A stretch of 64,000 nucleotides of DNA, taken from assembly GCA_001695595.3 (NCBI GenBank), contig MBPM02000020.1, forward strand, positions 1 to 64,000. The letters run 5' to 3'. This stretch comes from Plasmopara viticola (taxonomy: Eukaryota > Oomycota > Peronosporomycetes > Peronosporales > Peronosporaceae). Below the pieces are notes generated by a model. The model did not search any database, had not been told where the DNA came from, and worked only from the letters and a program-made list of their open reading frames with translations. The translations under genes were made by a program, and so were the position numbers. Within the stretch, counting starts at the first letter, position 1. Every line of letters starts with the position of its first letter. Of this stretch, positions 14,433-26,373 are shown one piece after another.

Positions 14433-14532
14433 ACGCATCTGTGGCGGTACAGCGTCGCAGTGCATCAAAAGTGTGGTTTTATGCTTACTTGCGGCTCTAT
14501 TGCGTTTGTGCATGTCTAGATTGAACGAGAGA
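14433..14532 (+). repeat. Monomer type A of the HOR
   Basis: 100 bp. It is recognised by GTCGCAGTGCATC in place of the usual GTCTCGGCGCTTC and by the tail ATTGAACGAGAGA. Two internal alleles segregate in the window: GCGGCTCT and GCGGTTCT in the middle, and CATGTCTAG, CATGCTAG or CATGCCTAG near the end. These alleles mark sub-blocks of HORs. Confidence 0.92.
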
Positions 14533-14632
14533 ACGTATCTGTGGTCGTACAGCGTCTCGGCGCTTCAAAAGCGTAATTATACGCTTAGTTCTGGCTTGAT
14601 TGCGTCTGTGCAGGTCAAGACATATAGACAGG
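14533..14632 (+). repeat. Monomer type B of the HOR, with a perfect dyad
   Basis: 100 bp. It is recognised by GTGGTCGTACAG and by the tail CAAGACATATAGACAGG. It carries AAGCGTAATTATACGCTT at 14,569-14,586, a perfect inverted repeat with 7-bp arms (AAGCGTA/TACGCTT) around ATTA. An edge allele reads CAAGGCATATAG and is frequent near 35-37.4 kb. Confidence 0.92.
14569..14586. repeat. Perfect inverted repeat in monomer B (example)
   Basis: AAGCGTAATTATACGCTT has 7-bp arms and a 4-base centre. It recurs in nearly every B on both strands. Related half-conserved forms (GATTATACGC) lie at the same place in the Y and Z monomers of the core. Confidence 0.85.
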
Positions 14633-14732
14633 ACGCATCTGTGGCGGTTCAGCATCTCGGCGTTTCAAAGGTGCAAATGAAGGTTTAGTTGTGGCTCTAT
14701 TGCGGCTGTTGTAGTCTAGATAGGTGGAAAGG
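14633..14732 (+). repeat. Monomer type C of the HOR
   Basis: 100 bp. It is recognised by GGCGGTTCAGCATCTCGG, AAATGAAGGTTTAG and the tail GTTGTAGTCTAGATAGGTGG. An allele with GTTATAG clusters at about 16.1-19.5 kb and recurs near 29.1 kb. C has the fewest CpGs of the seven by hand count (5). Confidence 0.9.
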
Positions 14733-14823
14733 ACAGATGTGTGGCCGTGCGCGCTTCAGTAGAGTGATTGTACGATAGCTTGTGTCACGATTGCGTCAGC
14801 GTATGCCTAGATTGAGAGACAGA
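14733..14823 (+). repeat. Monomer type D of the HOR, 9 bp shorter
   Basis: 91 bp. Against the other monomers it lacks about 9 bp in the AGCGTCTCGG block, so CCGTG runs directly into CGCGCTTCAG. The deletion is present in every D I checked in both orientations, so it predates HOR amplification and is a reliable phase marker. It contains CGATAGCTTGTGTCACG, shared in part with G, which suggests D and G are sister types. Confidence 0.92.
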
Positions 14824-14922
14824 ACGTATTTATGGCGGTCCAGCGTCTCAAGGCTCTAAAGTTTGATTATATAGTTAGTTACGGCTCGATTGCGCTCGTG
14901 CATGTCTAGATAGTGAGAGAGG
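14824..14922 (+). repeat. Monomer type E of the HOR, with a variable GA/GATA tract
   Basis: 99 bp. It is recognised by ACGTATTTATGGCGGTCC and CTCTAAAGTTTGATTATATAG. It ends in a short microsatellite-like tract after CTAGATAG that varies between units (GAGAGAGG, GAGAGAGAGG, ATAGAGAGG, TGAGAGAGG). This makes it the fastest-changing point in the HOR and a useful unit barcode. Confidence 0.92.
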
Positions 14923-15021
14923 ACGCATTTGTGGCGGTCCAGCGTCTCGGCGCTTTTAAATGTGAATGAATGCCTTGTTGTGGCTCTATTGCGTGTGTTC
15001 AAGTCTAGACAGATAGAATGG
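14923..15021 (+). repeat. Monomer type F of the HOR
   Basis: 99 bp. It is recognised by ACGCATTTGTGGCGGTCC, GTGAATGAATGCC and GTGTTCAAGTCTAGATAGATAG. It holds GTTCAAGTC, which fits the loose Pol III B-box pattern GWTCRANNC, although chance is a sufficient explanation. Confidence 0.92.
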
Positions 15022-15120
15022 ACGGATCTGTGGCCGTACAGCGTCTCAGCGCTACAAAACGTTATTGTACGATAACTTGTGTCACGATTGCGTCCGCGCG
15101 TGTCTAGATTAAGAGACAGG
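15022..15120 (+). repeat. Monomer type G of the HOR, with an imperfect dyad
   Basis: 99 bp. It is recognised by ACGGATCTGTGGCCG and CGTCCGCGCGTGTC. GTTATTGTACGATAAC at 15,061-15,076 is a 16-bp dyad with one mispaired position, and it sits at the monomer position where B carries its perfect dyad. Two alleles, GCGCTTCAAAACG and GCGCTACAAAACG, segregate along the arrays. Confidence 0.92.
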
Positions 15121-18100
15121 ACGCATCTGTGGCGGTACAGCGTCGCAGTGCATCAAAAGTGTGGTTTTATGCTTACTTGCGGCTCTATTGCGTTTGTGCA
15201 TGTCTAGATTGAACGAGAGAACGTATCTGTGGTCGTACAGCGTCTCGGCGCTTCAAAAGCGTAATTATACGCTTAGTTCTGGCTTGATTGCGTCTGTGCA
15301 GGTCAAGACATATAGACAGGACGCATCTGTGGCGGTTCAGCATCTCGGCGTTTCAAAGGTGCAAATGAAGGTTTAGTTGTGGCTCTATTGCGGCTGTTGT
15401 AGTCTAGATAGGTGGAAAGGACAGATGTGTGGCCGTGCGCGCTTCAGTAGAGTGATTGTACGATAGCTTGTGTCACGATTGCGTCAGCGTATGCCTAGAT
15501 TGAGAGACAGAACGTATTTATGGCGGTCCAGCGTCTCAAGGCTCTAAAGTTTGATTATATAGTTAGTTACGGCTCGATTGCGCTCGTGCATGTCTAGATA
15601 GATAGAGAGGGCGCATTTGTGGCGGTCCAGCGTCTCGGCGCTTTTAAAGTGTGAATGAATGCCTTGTTGTGGCTCTATTGCGTGTGTTCAAGTCTAGATA
15701 GATAGAATGGACGGATCTGTGGCCGTACAGCGTCTCAGCGCTACAAAACGTTATTGTACGATAACTTGTGTCACGATTGCGTCCGCGCGTGTCTAGATTG
15801 AGAGACAGGACGCATCTGTGGCGGTACAGCGTCGCAGTGCATCAAAAGTGTGGTTTTATGCTTACTTGCGGCTCTATTGCGTTTGTGCATGTCTAGATTG
15901 AACGAGAGAACGTATCTGTGGTCGTACAGCGTCTCGGCGCTTCAAAAGCGTAATTATACGCTTAGTTCTGGCTTGATTGCGTCTGTGCAGGTCAAGACAT
16001 ATAGACAGGACGCATCTGTGGCGGTTCAGCATCTCGGCGTTTCAAAGGTGCAAATGAAGGTTTAGTTGTGGCTCTATTGCGGCTGTTATAGTCTAGATAG
16101 GTGGAAAGGACAGATGTGTGGCCGTGCGCGCTTCAGTAGAGTGATTGTACGATAGCTTGTGTCACGATTGCGTCAGCGTATGCCTAGATTGAGAGACAGA
16201 ACGTATTTATGGCGGTCCAGCGTCTCAAGGCTCTAAAGTTTGATTATATAGTTAGTTACGGCTCGATTGCGCTCGTGCATGTCTAGATAGAGAGAGAGGG
16301 CGCATTTGTGGCGGTCCAGCGTCTCGGCGCTTTTAAAGTGTGAATGAATGCCTTGTTGTGGCTCTATTGCGTGTGTTCAAGTCTAGATAGATAGAATGGA
16401 CGGATCTGTGGCCGTACAGCGTCTCAGCGCTACAAAACGTTATTGTACGATAACTTGTGTCACGATTGCGTCCGCGCGTGTCTAGATTGAGAGACAGGAC
16501 GCATCTGTGGCGGTACAGCGTCGCAGTGCATCAAAAGTGTGGTTTTATGCTTACTTGCGGTTCTATTGCGTTTGTGCATGTCTAGATTGAACGAGAGAAC
16601 GTATCTGTGGTCGTACAGCGTCTCGGCGCTTCAAAAGCGTAATTATACGCTTAGTTCTGGCTTGATTGCGTCTGTGCAGGTCAAGACATATAGACAGGAC
16701 GCATCTGTGGCGGTTCAGCATCTCGGCGTTTCAAAGGTGCAAATGAAGGTTTAGTTGTGGCTCTATTGCGGCTGTTATAGTCTAGATAGGTGGAAAGGAC
16801 AGATGGTGGCCGTGCGCGCTTCAGTAGAGTGATTGTACGATAGCTTGTGTCACGATTGCGTCAGCGTATGCCTAGATTGAGAGACAGAACGTATTTATGG
16901 CGGTCCAGCGTCTCAAGGCTCTAAAGTTTGATTATATAGTTAGTTACGGCTCGATTGCGCTCGTGCATGTCTAGATAGAGAGAGAGGGCGCATTTGTGGC
17001 GGTCCAGCGTCTCGGCGCTTTTAAAGTGTGAATGAATGCCTTGTTGTGGCTCTATTGCGTGTGTTCAAGTCTAGATAGATAGAATGGACGGATCTGTGGC
17101 CGTACAGCGTCTCAGCGCTACAAAACGTTATTGTACGATAACTTGTGTCACGATTGCGTCCGCGCGTGTCTAGATTGAGAGACAGGACGCATCTGTGGCG
17201 GTACAGCGTCGCAGTGCATCAAAAGTGTGGTTTTATGCTTACTTGCGGTCTATTGCGTTTGTGCATGTCTAGATTGAACGAGAGACGTATCTGTGTCGTA
17301 CAGCGTCTCGGCGCTTCAAAAGCGTAATTATACGCTTAGTTCTGGCTTGATTGCGTCTGTGCAGGTCAAGACATATAGACAGGACGCATCTGTGGCGGTT
17401 CAGCATCTCGGCGTTTCAAAGGTGCAAATGAAGGTTTAGTTGTGGCTCTATTGCGGCTGTTGTAGTCTAGATAGGTGGAAAGGACAATGTGTGGCCGTGG
17501 CGCTTCAGTAGAGTGATTGTACGATAGCTTGTGTCACGATTGCGTCAGCGTATGCCTAGATTGAGAGACAGAACGTATTTATGGCGGTCCAGCGTCTCAA
17601 GGCTCTAAAGTTTGATTATATAGTTAGTTACGGCTCGATTGCGCTCGTGCATGTCTAGATAGAGAGAGAGGGCGCATTTGTGGCGGTCCAGCGTCTCGGC
17701 GCTTTTAAATGTGAATGAATGCCTTGTTGTGGCTCTATTGCGTGTGTTCAAGTCTAGATAGATAGAATGGACGGATCTGTGGCCGTACAGCGTCTCAGCG
17801 CTACAAAACGTTATTGTACGATAACTTGTGTCACGATTGCGTCCGCGCGTGTCTAGATTGAGAGACAGGACGCATCTGTGGCGGTACAGCGTCGCAGTGC
17901 ATCAAAAGTGTGGTTTTATGCTTACTTGCGGCTCTATTGCGTTTGTGCATGTCTAGATTGAACGAGAGAACGTATCTGTGGTCGTACAGCGTCTCGGCGC
18001 TTCAAAAGCGTAATTATACGCTTAGTTCTGGCTTGATTGCGTCTGTGCAGGTCAAGACATATAGACAGGACGCATCTGTGGCGGTTCAGCATCTCGGCGT

Positions 18101-21100
18101 TTCAAAGGTGCAAATGAAGGTTTAGTTGTGGCTCTATTGCGGCTGTTATAGTCTAGATAGTGAAAAGGACAGATGGTGGCCGTGCGCGCTTCAGTAGAGT
18201 GATTGTACGATAGCTTGTGTCACGATTGCGTCAGCGTATGCCTAGATTGAGAGACAGAACGTATTTATGGCGGTCCAGCGTCTCAAGGCTCTAAAGTTTG
18301 ATTATATAGTTAGTTACGGCTCGATTGCGCTCGTGCATGTCTAGATAGAGAGAGGGCGCATTTGTGGCGGTCCAGCGTCTCGGCGCTTTTAAAGTGTGAA
18401 TGAATGCCTTGTTGTGGCTCTATTGCGTGTGTTCAAGTCTAGATAGATAGAATGGACGGATCTGTGGCCGTACAGCGTCTCAGCGCTACAAAACGTTATT
18501 GTACGATAACTTGTGTCACGATTGCGTCCGCGCGTGTCTAGATTGAGAGACAGGACGCATCTGTGGCGGTACAGCGTCGCAGTGCATCAAAAGTGTGGTT
18601 TTATGCTTACTTGCGGTTCTATTGCGTTTGTGCATGTCTAGATTGAACGAGAGACGTATCTGTGGTCGTACAGCGTCTCGGCGCTTCAAAAGCGTAATTA
18701 TACGCTTAGTTCTGGCTTGATTGCGTCTGTGCAGGTCAAGACATATAGACAGGACGCATCTGTGGCGGTTCAGCATCTCGGCGTTTCAAAGGTGCAAATG
18801 AAGGTTTAGTTGTGGCTCTATTGCGGCTGTTATAGTCTAGATAGGTGGAAAGGACAGATGTGTGGCCGTGCGCGCTTCAGTAGAGTGATTGTACGATAGC
18901 TTGTGTCACGATTGCGTCAGCGTATGCCTAGATTGAGAGACAGAACGTATTTATGGCGGTCCAGCGTCTCAAGGCTCTAAAGTTTGATTATATAGTTAGT
19001 TACGGCTCGATTGCGCTCGTGCATGTCTAGATAGAGAGAGGGCGCATTTGTGGCGGTCCAGCGTCTCGGCGCTTTTAAAGTGTGAATGAATGCCTTGTTG
19101 TGGCTCTATTGCGTGTGTTCAAGTCTAGATAGATAGAATGGACGGATCTGTGGCCGTACAGCGTCTCAGCGCTACAAAACGTTATTGTACGATAACTTGT
19201 GTCACGATTGCGTCCGCGCGTGTCTAGATTGAGAGACAGGACGCATCTGTGGCGGTACAGCGTCGCAGTGCATCAAAAGTGTGGTTTATGCTTACTTCGG
19301 TTCTATTGCGTTTGTGCATGTCTAGATTGAACGAGAGAACGTATCTGTGGTCGTACAGCGTCTCGGCGCTTCAAAAGCGTAATTATACGCTTAGTTCTGG
19401 CTTGATTGCGTCTGTGCAGGTCAAGACATATAGACAGGACGCATCTGTGGCGGTTCAGCATCTCGGCGTTTCAAAGGTGCAAATGAAGGTTTAGTTGTGG
19501 CTCTATTGCGGCTGTTATAGTCTAGATAGGTGGAAAGGACAGATGGTGGCCGTGCGCGCTTCAGTAGAGTGATTGTACGATAGCTTGTGTCACGATTGCG
19601 TCAGCGTATGCCTAGATTGAGAGACAGAACGTATTTATGGCGGTCCAGCGTCTCAAGGCTCTAAAGTTTGATTATATAGTTAGTTACGGCTCGATTGCGC
19701 TCGTGCATGTCTAGATAGAGAGAGAGGGCGCATTTGTGGCGGTCCAGCGTCTCGGCGCTTTTAAAGTGTGAATGAATGCCTTGTTGTGGCTCTATTGCGT
19801 GTGTTCAAGTCTAGATAGATAGAATGGACGGATCTGTGGCCGTACAGCGTCTCAGCGCTACAAAACGTTATTGTACGATAACTTGTGTCACGATTGCGTC
19901 CGCGCGTGTCTAGATTGAGAGACAGGACGCATCTGTGGCGGTACAGCGTCGCAGTGCATCAAAAGTGTGGTTTTATGCTTACTTGCGGCTCTATTGCGTT
20001 TGTGCATGCTAGATTGAACGAGAGAACGTATCTGTGGTCGTACAGCGTCTCGGCGCTTCAAAAGCGTAATTATACGCTTAGTTCTGGCTTGATTGCGTCT
20101 GTGCAGGTCAAGACATATAGACAGGACGCATCTGTGGCGGTTCAGCATCTCGGCGTTTCAAAGGTGCAAATGAAGGTTTAGTTGTGGCTCTATTGCGGCT
20201 GTTGTAGTCTAGATAGGTGGAAAGGACAGATGTGTGGCCGTGCGCGCTTCAGTAGAGTGATTGTACGATAGCTTGTGTCACGATTGCGTCAGCGTATGCC
20301 TAGATTGAGAGACAGAACGTATTTATGGCGGTCCAGCGTCTCAAGGCTCTAAAGTTTGATTATATAGTTAGTTACGGCTCGATTGCGCTCGTGCATGTCT
20401 AGATAGATAGAGAGGGCGCATTTGTGGCGGTCCAGCGTCTCGGCGCTTTTAAAGTGTGAATGAATGCCTTGTTGTGGCTCTATTGCGTGTGTTCAAGTCT
20501 AGATAGATAGAATGGACGGATCTGTGGCCGTACAGCGTCTCAGCGCTACAAAACGTTATTGTACGATAACTTGTGTCACGATTGCGTCCGCGCGTGTCTA
20601 GATTGAGAGACAGGACGCATCTGTGGCGGTACAGCGTCGCAGTGCATCAAAAGTGTGGTTTTATGCTTACTTGCGGTTCTATTGCGTTTGTGCATGCTAG
20701 ATTGAACGAGAGAACGTATCTGTGGTCGTACAGCGTCTCGGCGCTTCAAAAGCGTAATTATACGCTTAGTTCTGGCTTGATTGCGTCTGTGCAGGTCAAG
20801 ACATATAGACAGGACGCATCTGTGGCGGTTCAGCATCTCGGCGTTTCAAAGGTGCAAATGAAGGTTTAGTTGTGGCTCTATTGCGGCTGTTGTAGTCTAG
20901 ATAGGTGGAAAGGACAGATGTGTGGCCGTGCGCGCTTCAGTAGAGTGATTGTACGATAGCTTGTGTCACGATTGCGTCAGCGTATGCCTAGATTGAGAGA
21001 CAGAACGTATTTATGGCGGTCCAGCGTCTCAAGGCTCTAAAGTTTGATTATATAGTTAGTTACGGCTCGATTGCGCTCGTGCATGTCTAGATAGATAGAG

Positions 21101-24012
21101 AGGGCGCATTTGTGGCGGTCCAGCGTCTCGGCGCTTTTAAAGTGTGAATGAATGCCTTGTTGTGGCTCTATTGCGTGTGTTCAAGTCTAGATAGATAGAA
21201 TGGACGGATCTGTGGCCGTACAGCGTCTCAGCGCTACAAAACGTTATTGTACGATAACTTGTGTCACGATTGCGTCCGCGCGTGTCTAGATTGAGAGACA
21301 GGACGCATCTGTGGCGGTACAGCGTCGCAGTGCATCAAAAGTGTGGTTTTATGCTTACTTGCGGTTCTATTGCGTTTGTGCATGCCTAGATTGAACGAGA
21401 GAACGTATCTGTGGTCGTACAGCGTCTCGGCGCTTCAAAAGCGTAATTATACGCTTAGTTCTGGCTTGATTGCGTCTGTGCAGGTCAAGACATATAGACA
21501 GGACGCATCTGTGGCGGTTCAGCATCTCGGCGTTTCAAAGGTGCAAATGAAGGTTTAGTTGTGGCTCTATTGCGGCTGTTGTAGTCTAGATAGGTGGAAA
21601 GGACAGATGTGTGGCCGTGCGCGCTTCAGTAGAGTGATTGTACGATAGCTTGTGTCACGATTGCGTCAGCGTATGCCTAGATTGAGAGACAGAACGTATT
21701 TATGGCGGTCCAGCGTCTCAAGGCTCTAAAGTTTGATTATATAGTTAGTTACGGCTCGATTGCGCTCGTGCATGTCTAGATAGATAGAGAGGGCGCATTT
21801 GTGGCGGTCCAGCGTCTCGGCGCTTTTAAAGTGTGAATGAATGCCTTGTTGTGGCTCTATTGCGTGTGTTCAAGTCTAGATAGATAGAATGGACGGATCT
21901 GTGGCCGTACAGCGTCTCAGCGCTACAAAACGTTATTGTACGATAACTTGTGTCACGATTGCGTCCGCGCGTGTCTAGATTGAGAGACAGGACGCATCTG
22001 TGGCGGTACAGCGTCGCAGTGCATCAAAAGTGTGGTTTTATGCTTACTTGCGGTTCTATTGCGTTTGTGCATGTCTAGATTGAACGAGAGACGTATCTGT
22101 GGTCGTACAGCGTCTCGGCGCTTCAAAAGCGTAATTATACGCTTAGTTCTGGCTTGATTGCGTCTGTGCAGGTCAAGACATATAGACAGGACGCATCTGT
22201 GGCGGTTCAGCATCTCGGCGTTTCAAAGGTGCAAATGAAGGTTTAGTTGTGGCTCTATTGCGGCTGTTGTAGTCTAGATAGGTGGAAAGGACAGATGTGT
22301 GGCCGTGCGCGCTTCAGTAGAGTGATTGTACGATAGCTTGTGTCACGATTGCGTCAGCGTATGCCTAGATTGAGAGACAGAACGTATTTATGGCGGTCCA
22401 GCGTCTCAAGGCTCTAAAGTTTGATTATATAGTTAGTTACGGCTCGATTGCGCTCGTGCATGTCTAGATAGAGAGAGGGCGCATTTGTGGCGGTCCAGCG
22501 TCTCGGCGCTTTTAAAGTGTGAATGAATGCCTTGTTGTGGCTCTATTGCGTGTGTTCAAGTCTAGATAGATAGAATGGACGGATCTGTGGCCGTACAGCG
22601 TCTCAGCGCTACAAAACGTTATTGTACGATAACTTGTGTCACGATTGCGTCCGCGCGTGTCTAGATTGAGAGACAGGACGCATCTGTGGCGGTACAGCGT
22701 CGCAGTGCATCAAAAGTGTGGTTTTATGCTTACTTGCGGTTCTATTGCGTTTGTGCATGTCTAGATTGAACGAGAGAACGTATCTGTGGTCGTACAGCGT
22801 CTCGGCGCTTCAAAAGCGTAATTATACGCTTAGTTCTGGCTTGATTGCGTCTGTGCAGGTCAAGACATATAGACAGGACGCATCTGTGGCGGTTCAGCAT
22901 CTCGGCGTTTCAAAGGTGCAAATGAAGGTTTAGTTGTGGCTCTATTGCGGCTGTTGTAGTCTAGATAGGTGGAAAGGACAGATGTGTGGCCGTGCGCGCT
23001 TCAGTAGAGTGATTGTACGATAGCTTGTGTCACGATTGCGTCAGCGTATGCCTAGATTGAGAGACAGAACGTATTTATGGCGGTCCAGCGTCTCAAGGCT
23101 CTAAAGTTTGATTATATAGTTAGTTACGGCTCGATTGCGCTCGTGCATGTCTAGATAGATAGAGAGGGCGCATTTGTGGCGGTCCAGCGTCTCGGCGCTT
23201 TTAAAGTGTGAATGAATGCCTTGTTGTGGCTCTATTGCGTGTGTTCAAGTCTAGATAGATAGAATGGACGGATCTGTGGCCGTACAGCGTCTCAGCGCTA
23301 CAAAACGTTATTGTACGATAACTTGTGTCACGATTGCGTCCGCGCGTGTCTAGATTGAGAGACAGGACGCATCTGTGGCGGTACAGCGTCGCAGTGCATC
23401 AAAAGTGTGGTTTTATGCTTACTTGCGGTTCTATTGCGTTTGTGCATGTCTAGATTGAACGAGAGACGTATCTGTGGTCGTACAGCGTCTCGGCGCTTCA
23501 AAAGCGTAATTATACGCTTAGTTCTGGCTTGATTGCGTCTGTGCAGGTCAAGACATATAGACAGGACGCATCTGTGGCGGTTCAGCATCTCGGCGTTTCA
23601 AAGGTGCAAATGAAGGTTTAGTTGTGGCTCTATTGCGGCTGTTGTAGTCTAGATAGGTGGAAAGGACAGATGTGTGGCCGTGCGCGCTTCAGTAGAGTGA
23701 TTGTACGATAGCTTGTGTCACGATTGCGTCAGCGTATGCCTAGATTGAGAGACAGAACGTATTTATGGCGGTCCAGCGTCTCAAGGCTCTAAAGTTTGAT
23801 TATATAGTTAGTTACGGCTCGATTGCGCTCGTGCATGTCTAGATAGAGAGAGAGGGCGCATTTGTGGCGGTCCAGCGTCTCGGCGCTTTTAAAGTGTGAA
23901 TGAATGCCTTGTTGTGGCTCTATTGCGTGTGTTCAAGTCTAGATAGATAGAATGGACGGATCTGTGGCCGTACAGCGTCTCAGCGCTACAAAACGTTATT
24001 GTACGATAACTT

Positions 24013-26373
24013 GTGTCACGATTGCGTCCGCGCGTGTCTAGATTGAGAGACAGGACGCATCTGTGGCGGTACAGCGTCGCAGTGCATCAAAAGTGTGGTT
24101 TTATGCTTACTTGCGGTTCTATTGCGTTTGTGCATGCTAGATTGAACGAGAGAACGTATCTGTGGTCGTACAGCGTCTCGGCGCTTCAAAAGCGTAATTA
24201 TACGCTTAGTTCTGGCTTGATTGCGTCTGTGCAGGTCAAGACATATAGACAGGACGCATCTGTGGCGGTTCAGCATCTCGGCGTTTCAAAGGTGCAAATG
24301 AAGGTTTAGTTGTGGCTCTATTGCGGCTGTTGTAGTCTAGATAGGTGGAAAGGACAGATGTGTGGCCGTGCGCGCTTCAGTAGAGTGATTGTACGATAGC
24401 TTGTGTCACGATTGCGTCAGCGTATGCCTAGATTGAGAGACAGAACGTATTTATGGCGGTCCAGCGTCTCAAGGCTCTAAAGTTTGATTATATAGTTAGT
24501 TACGGCTCGATTGCGCTCGTGCATGTCTAGATAGATAGAGAGGGCGCATTTGTGGCGGTCCAGCGTCTCGGCGCTTTTAAAGTGTGAATGAATGCCTTGT
24601 TGTGGCTCTATTGCGTGTGTTCAAGTCTAGATAGATAGAATGGACGGATCTGTGGCCGTACAGCGTCTCAGCGCTACAAAACGTTATTGTACGATAACTT
24701 GTGTCACGATTGCGTCCGCGCGTGTCTAGATTGAGAGACAGGACGCATCTGTGGCGGTACAGCGTCGCAGTGCATCAAAAGTGTGGTTTTATGCTTACTT
24801 GCGGTTCTATTGCGTTTGTGCATGCTAGATTGAACGAGAGAACGTATCTGTGGTCGTACAGCGTCTCGGCGCTTCAAAAGCGTAATTATACGCTTAGTTC
24901 TGGCTTGATTGCGTCTGTGCAGGTCAAGACATATAGACAGGACGCATCTGTGGCGGTTCAGCATCTCGGCGTTTCAAAGGTGCAAATGAAGGTTTAGTTG
25001 TGGCTCTATTGCGGCTGTTGTAGTCTAGATAGGTGGAAAGGACAGATGTGTGGCCGTGCGCGCTTCAGTAGAGTGATTGTACGATAGCTTGTGTCACGAT
25101 TGCGTCAGCGTATGCCTAGATTGAGAGACAGAACGTATTTATGGCGGTCCAGCGTCTCAAGGCTCTAAAGTTTGATTATATAGTTAGTTACGGCTCGATT
25201 GCGCTCGTGCATGTCTAGATAGATAGAGAGGGCGCATTTGTGGCGGTCCAGCGTCTCGGCGCTTTTAAAGTGTGAATGAATGCCTTGTTGTGGCTCTATT
25301 GCGTGTGTTCAAGTCTAGATAGATAGAATGGACGGATCTGTGGCCGTACAGCGTCTCAGCGCTACAAAACGTTATTGTACGATAACTTGTGTCACGATTG
25401 CGTCCGCGCGTGTCTAGATTGAGAGACAGGACGCATCTGTGGCGGTACAGCGTCGCAGTGCATCAAAAGTGTGGTTTTATGCTTACTTGCGGTTCTATTG
25501 CGTTTGTGCATGCTAGATTGAACGAGAGAACGTATCTGTGGTCGTACAGCGTCTCGGCGCTTCAAAAGCGTAATTATACGCTTAGTTCTGGCTTGATTGC
25601 GTCTGTGCAGGTCAAGACATATAGACAGGACGCATCTGTGGCGGTTCAGCATCTCGGCGTTTCAAAGGTGCAAATGAAGGTTTAGTTGTGGCTCTATTGC
25701 GGCTGTTGTAGTCTAGATAGGTGGAAAGGACAGATGTGTGGCCGTGCGCGCTTCAGTAGAGTGATTGTACGATAGCTTGTGTCACGATTGCGTCAGCGTA
25801 TGCCTAGATTGAGAGACAGAACGTATTTATGGCGGTCCAGCGTCTCAAGGCTCTAAAGTTTGATTATATAGTTAGTTACGGCTCGATTGCGCTCGTGCAT
25901 GTCTAGATAGATAGAGAGGGCGCATTTGTGGCGGTCCAGCGTCTCGGCGCTTTTAAAGTGTGAATGAATGCCTTGTTGTGGCTCTATTGCGTGTGTTCAA
26001 GTCTAGATAGATAGAATGGACGGATCTGTGGCCGTACAGCGTCTCAGCGCTACAAAACGTTATTGTACGATAACTTGTGTCACGATTGCGTCCGCGCGTG
26101 TCTAGATTGAGAGACAGGACGCATCTGTGGCGGTACAGCGTCGCAGTGCATCAAAAGTGTGGTTTTATGCTTACTTGCGGTTCTATTGCGTTTGTGCATG
26201 CTAGATTGAACGAGAGAACGTATCTGTGGTCGTACAGCGTCTCGGCGCTTCAAAAGCGTAATTATACGCTTAGTTCTGGCTTGATTGCGTCTGTGCAGGT
26301 CAAGACATATAGACAGGACGCATCTGTGGCGGTTCAGCATCTCGGCGTTTCAAAGGTGCAAATGAAGGTTTAG
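24013..26373 (+). repeat. Block of four near-identical HORs with the CATGCTAG allele of A
   Basis: Four consecutive units carry a one-base deletion in A (CATGCTAG instead of CATGTCTAG) at about 24,132, 24,820, 25,508 and 26,196, at exact 688-bp spacing. The same allele occurs near 8,325, 20,005, 20,692, 27,571 and 32,387. The block suggests recent local amplification of one unit. Confidence 0.8.

Larger units (their letters stand above)
14433..15120 (+). repeat. Reference 688-bp HOR unit (A-B-C-D-E-F-G)
   Basis: Chosen as a clean example from the direct array. Counted monomer lengths are A 100, B 100, C 100, D 91, E 99, F 99 and G 99, totalling exactly 688. By hand count it contains 51 CpG dinucleotides. 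The next unit begins at 15,121 with the same A sequence. The seven monomers are listed separately below so that the rest of the window can be phased against them. Confidence 0.95.

Noticed and set aside
14746..14754. Z-DNA-forming tract CGTGCGCGC in D (and CCGCGCGTG in G)
   Set aside because: The alternating tract is only about 9 bp, too short to claim as a feature.
14433..15120. XbaI-type TCTAGA sites as regulatory or binding sites
   Set aside because: TCTAGA recurs in most monomers as part of the common ancestor sequence; nothing indicates a function.
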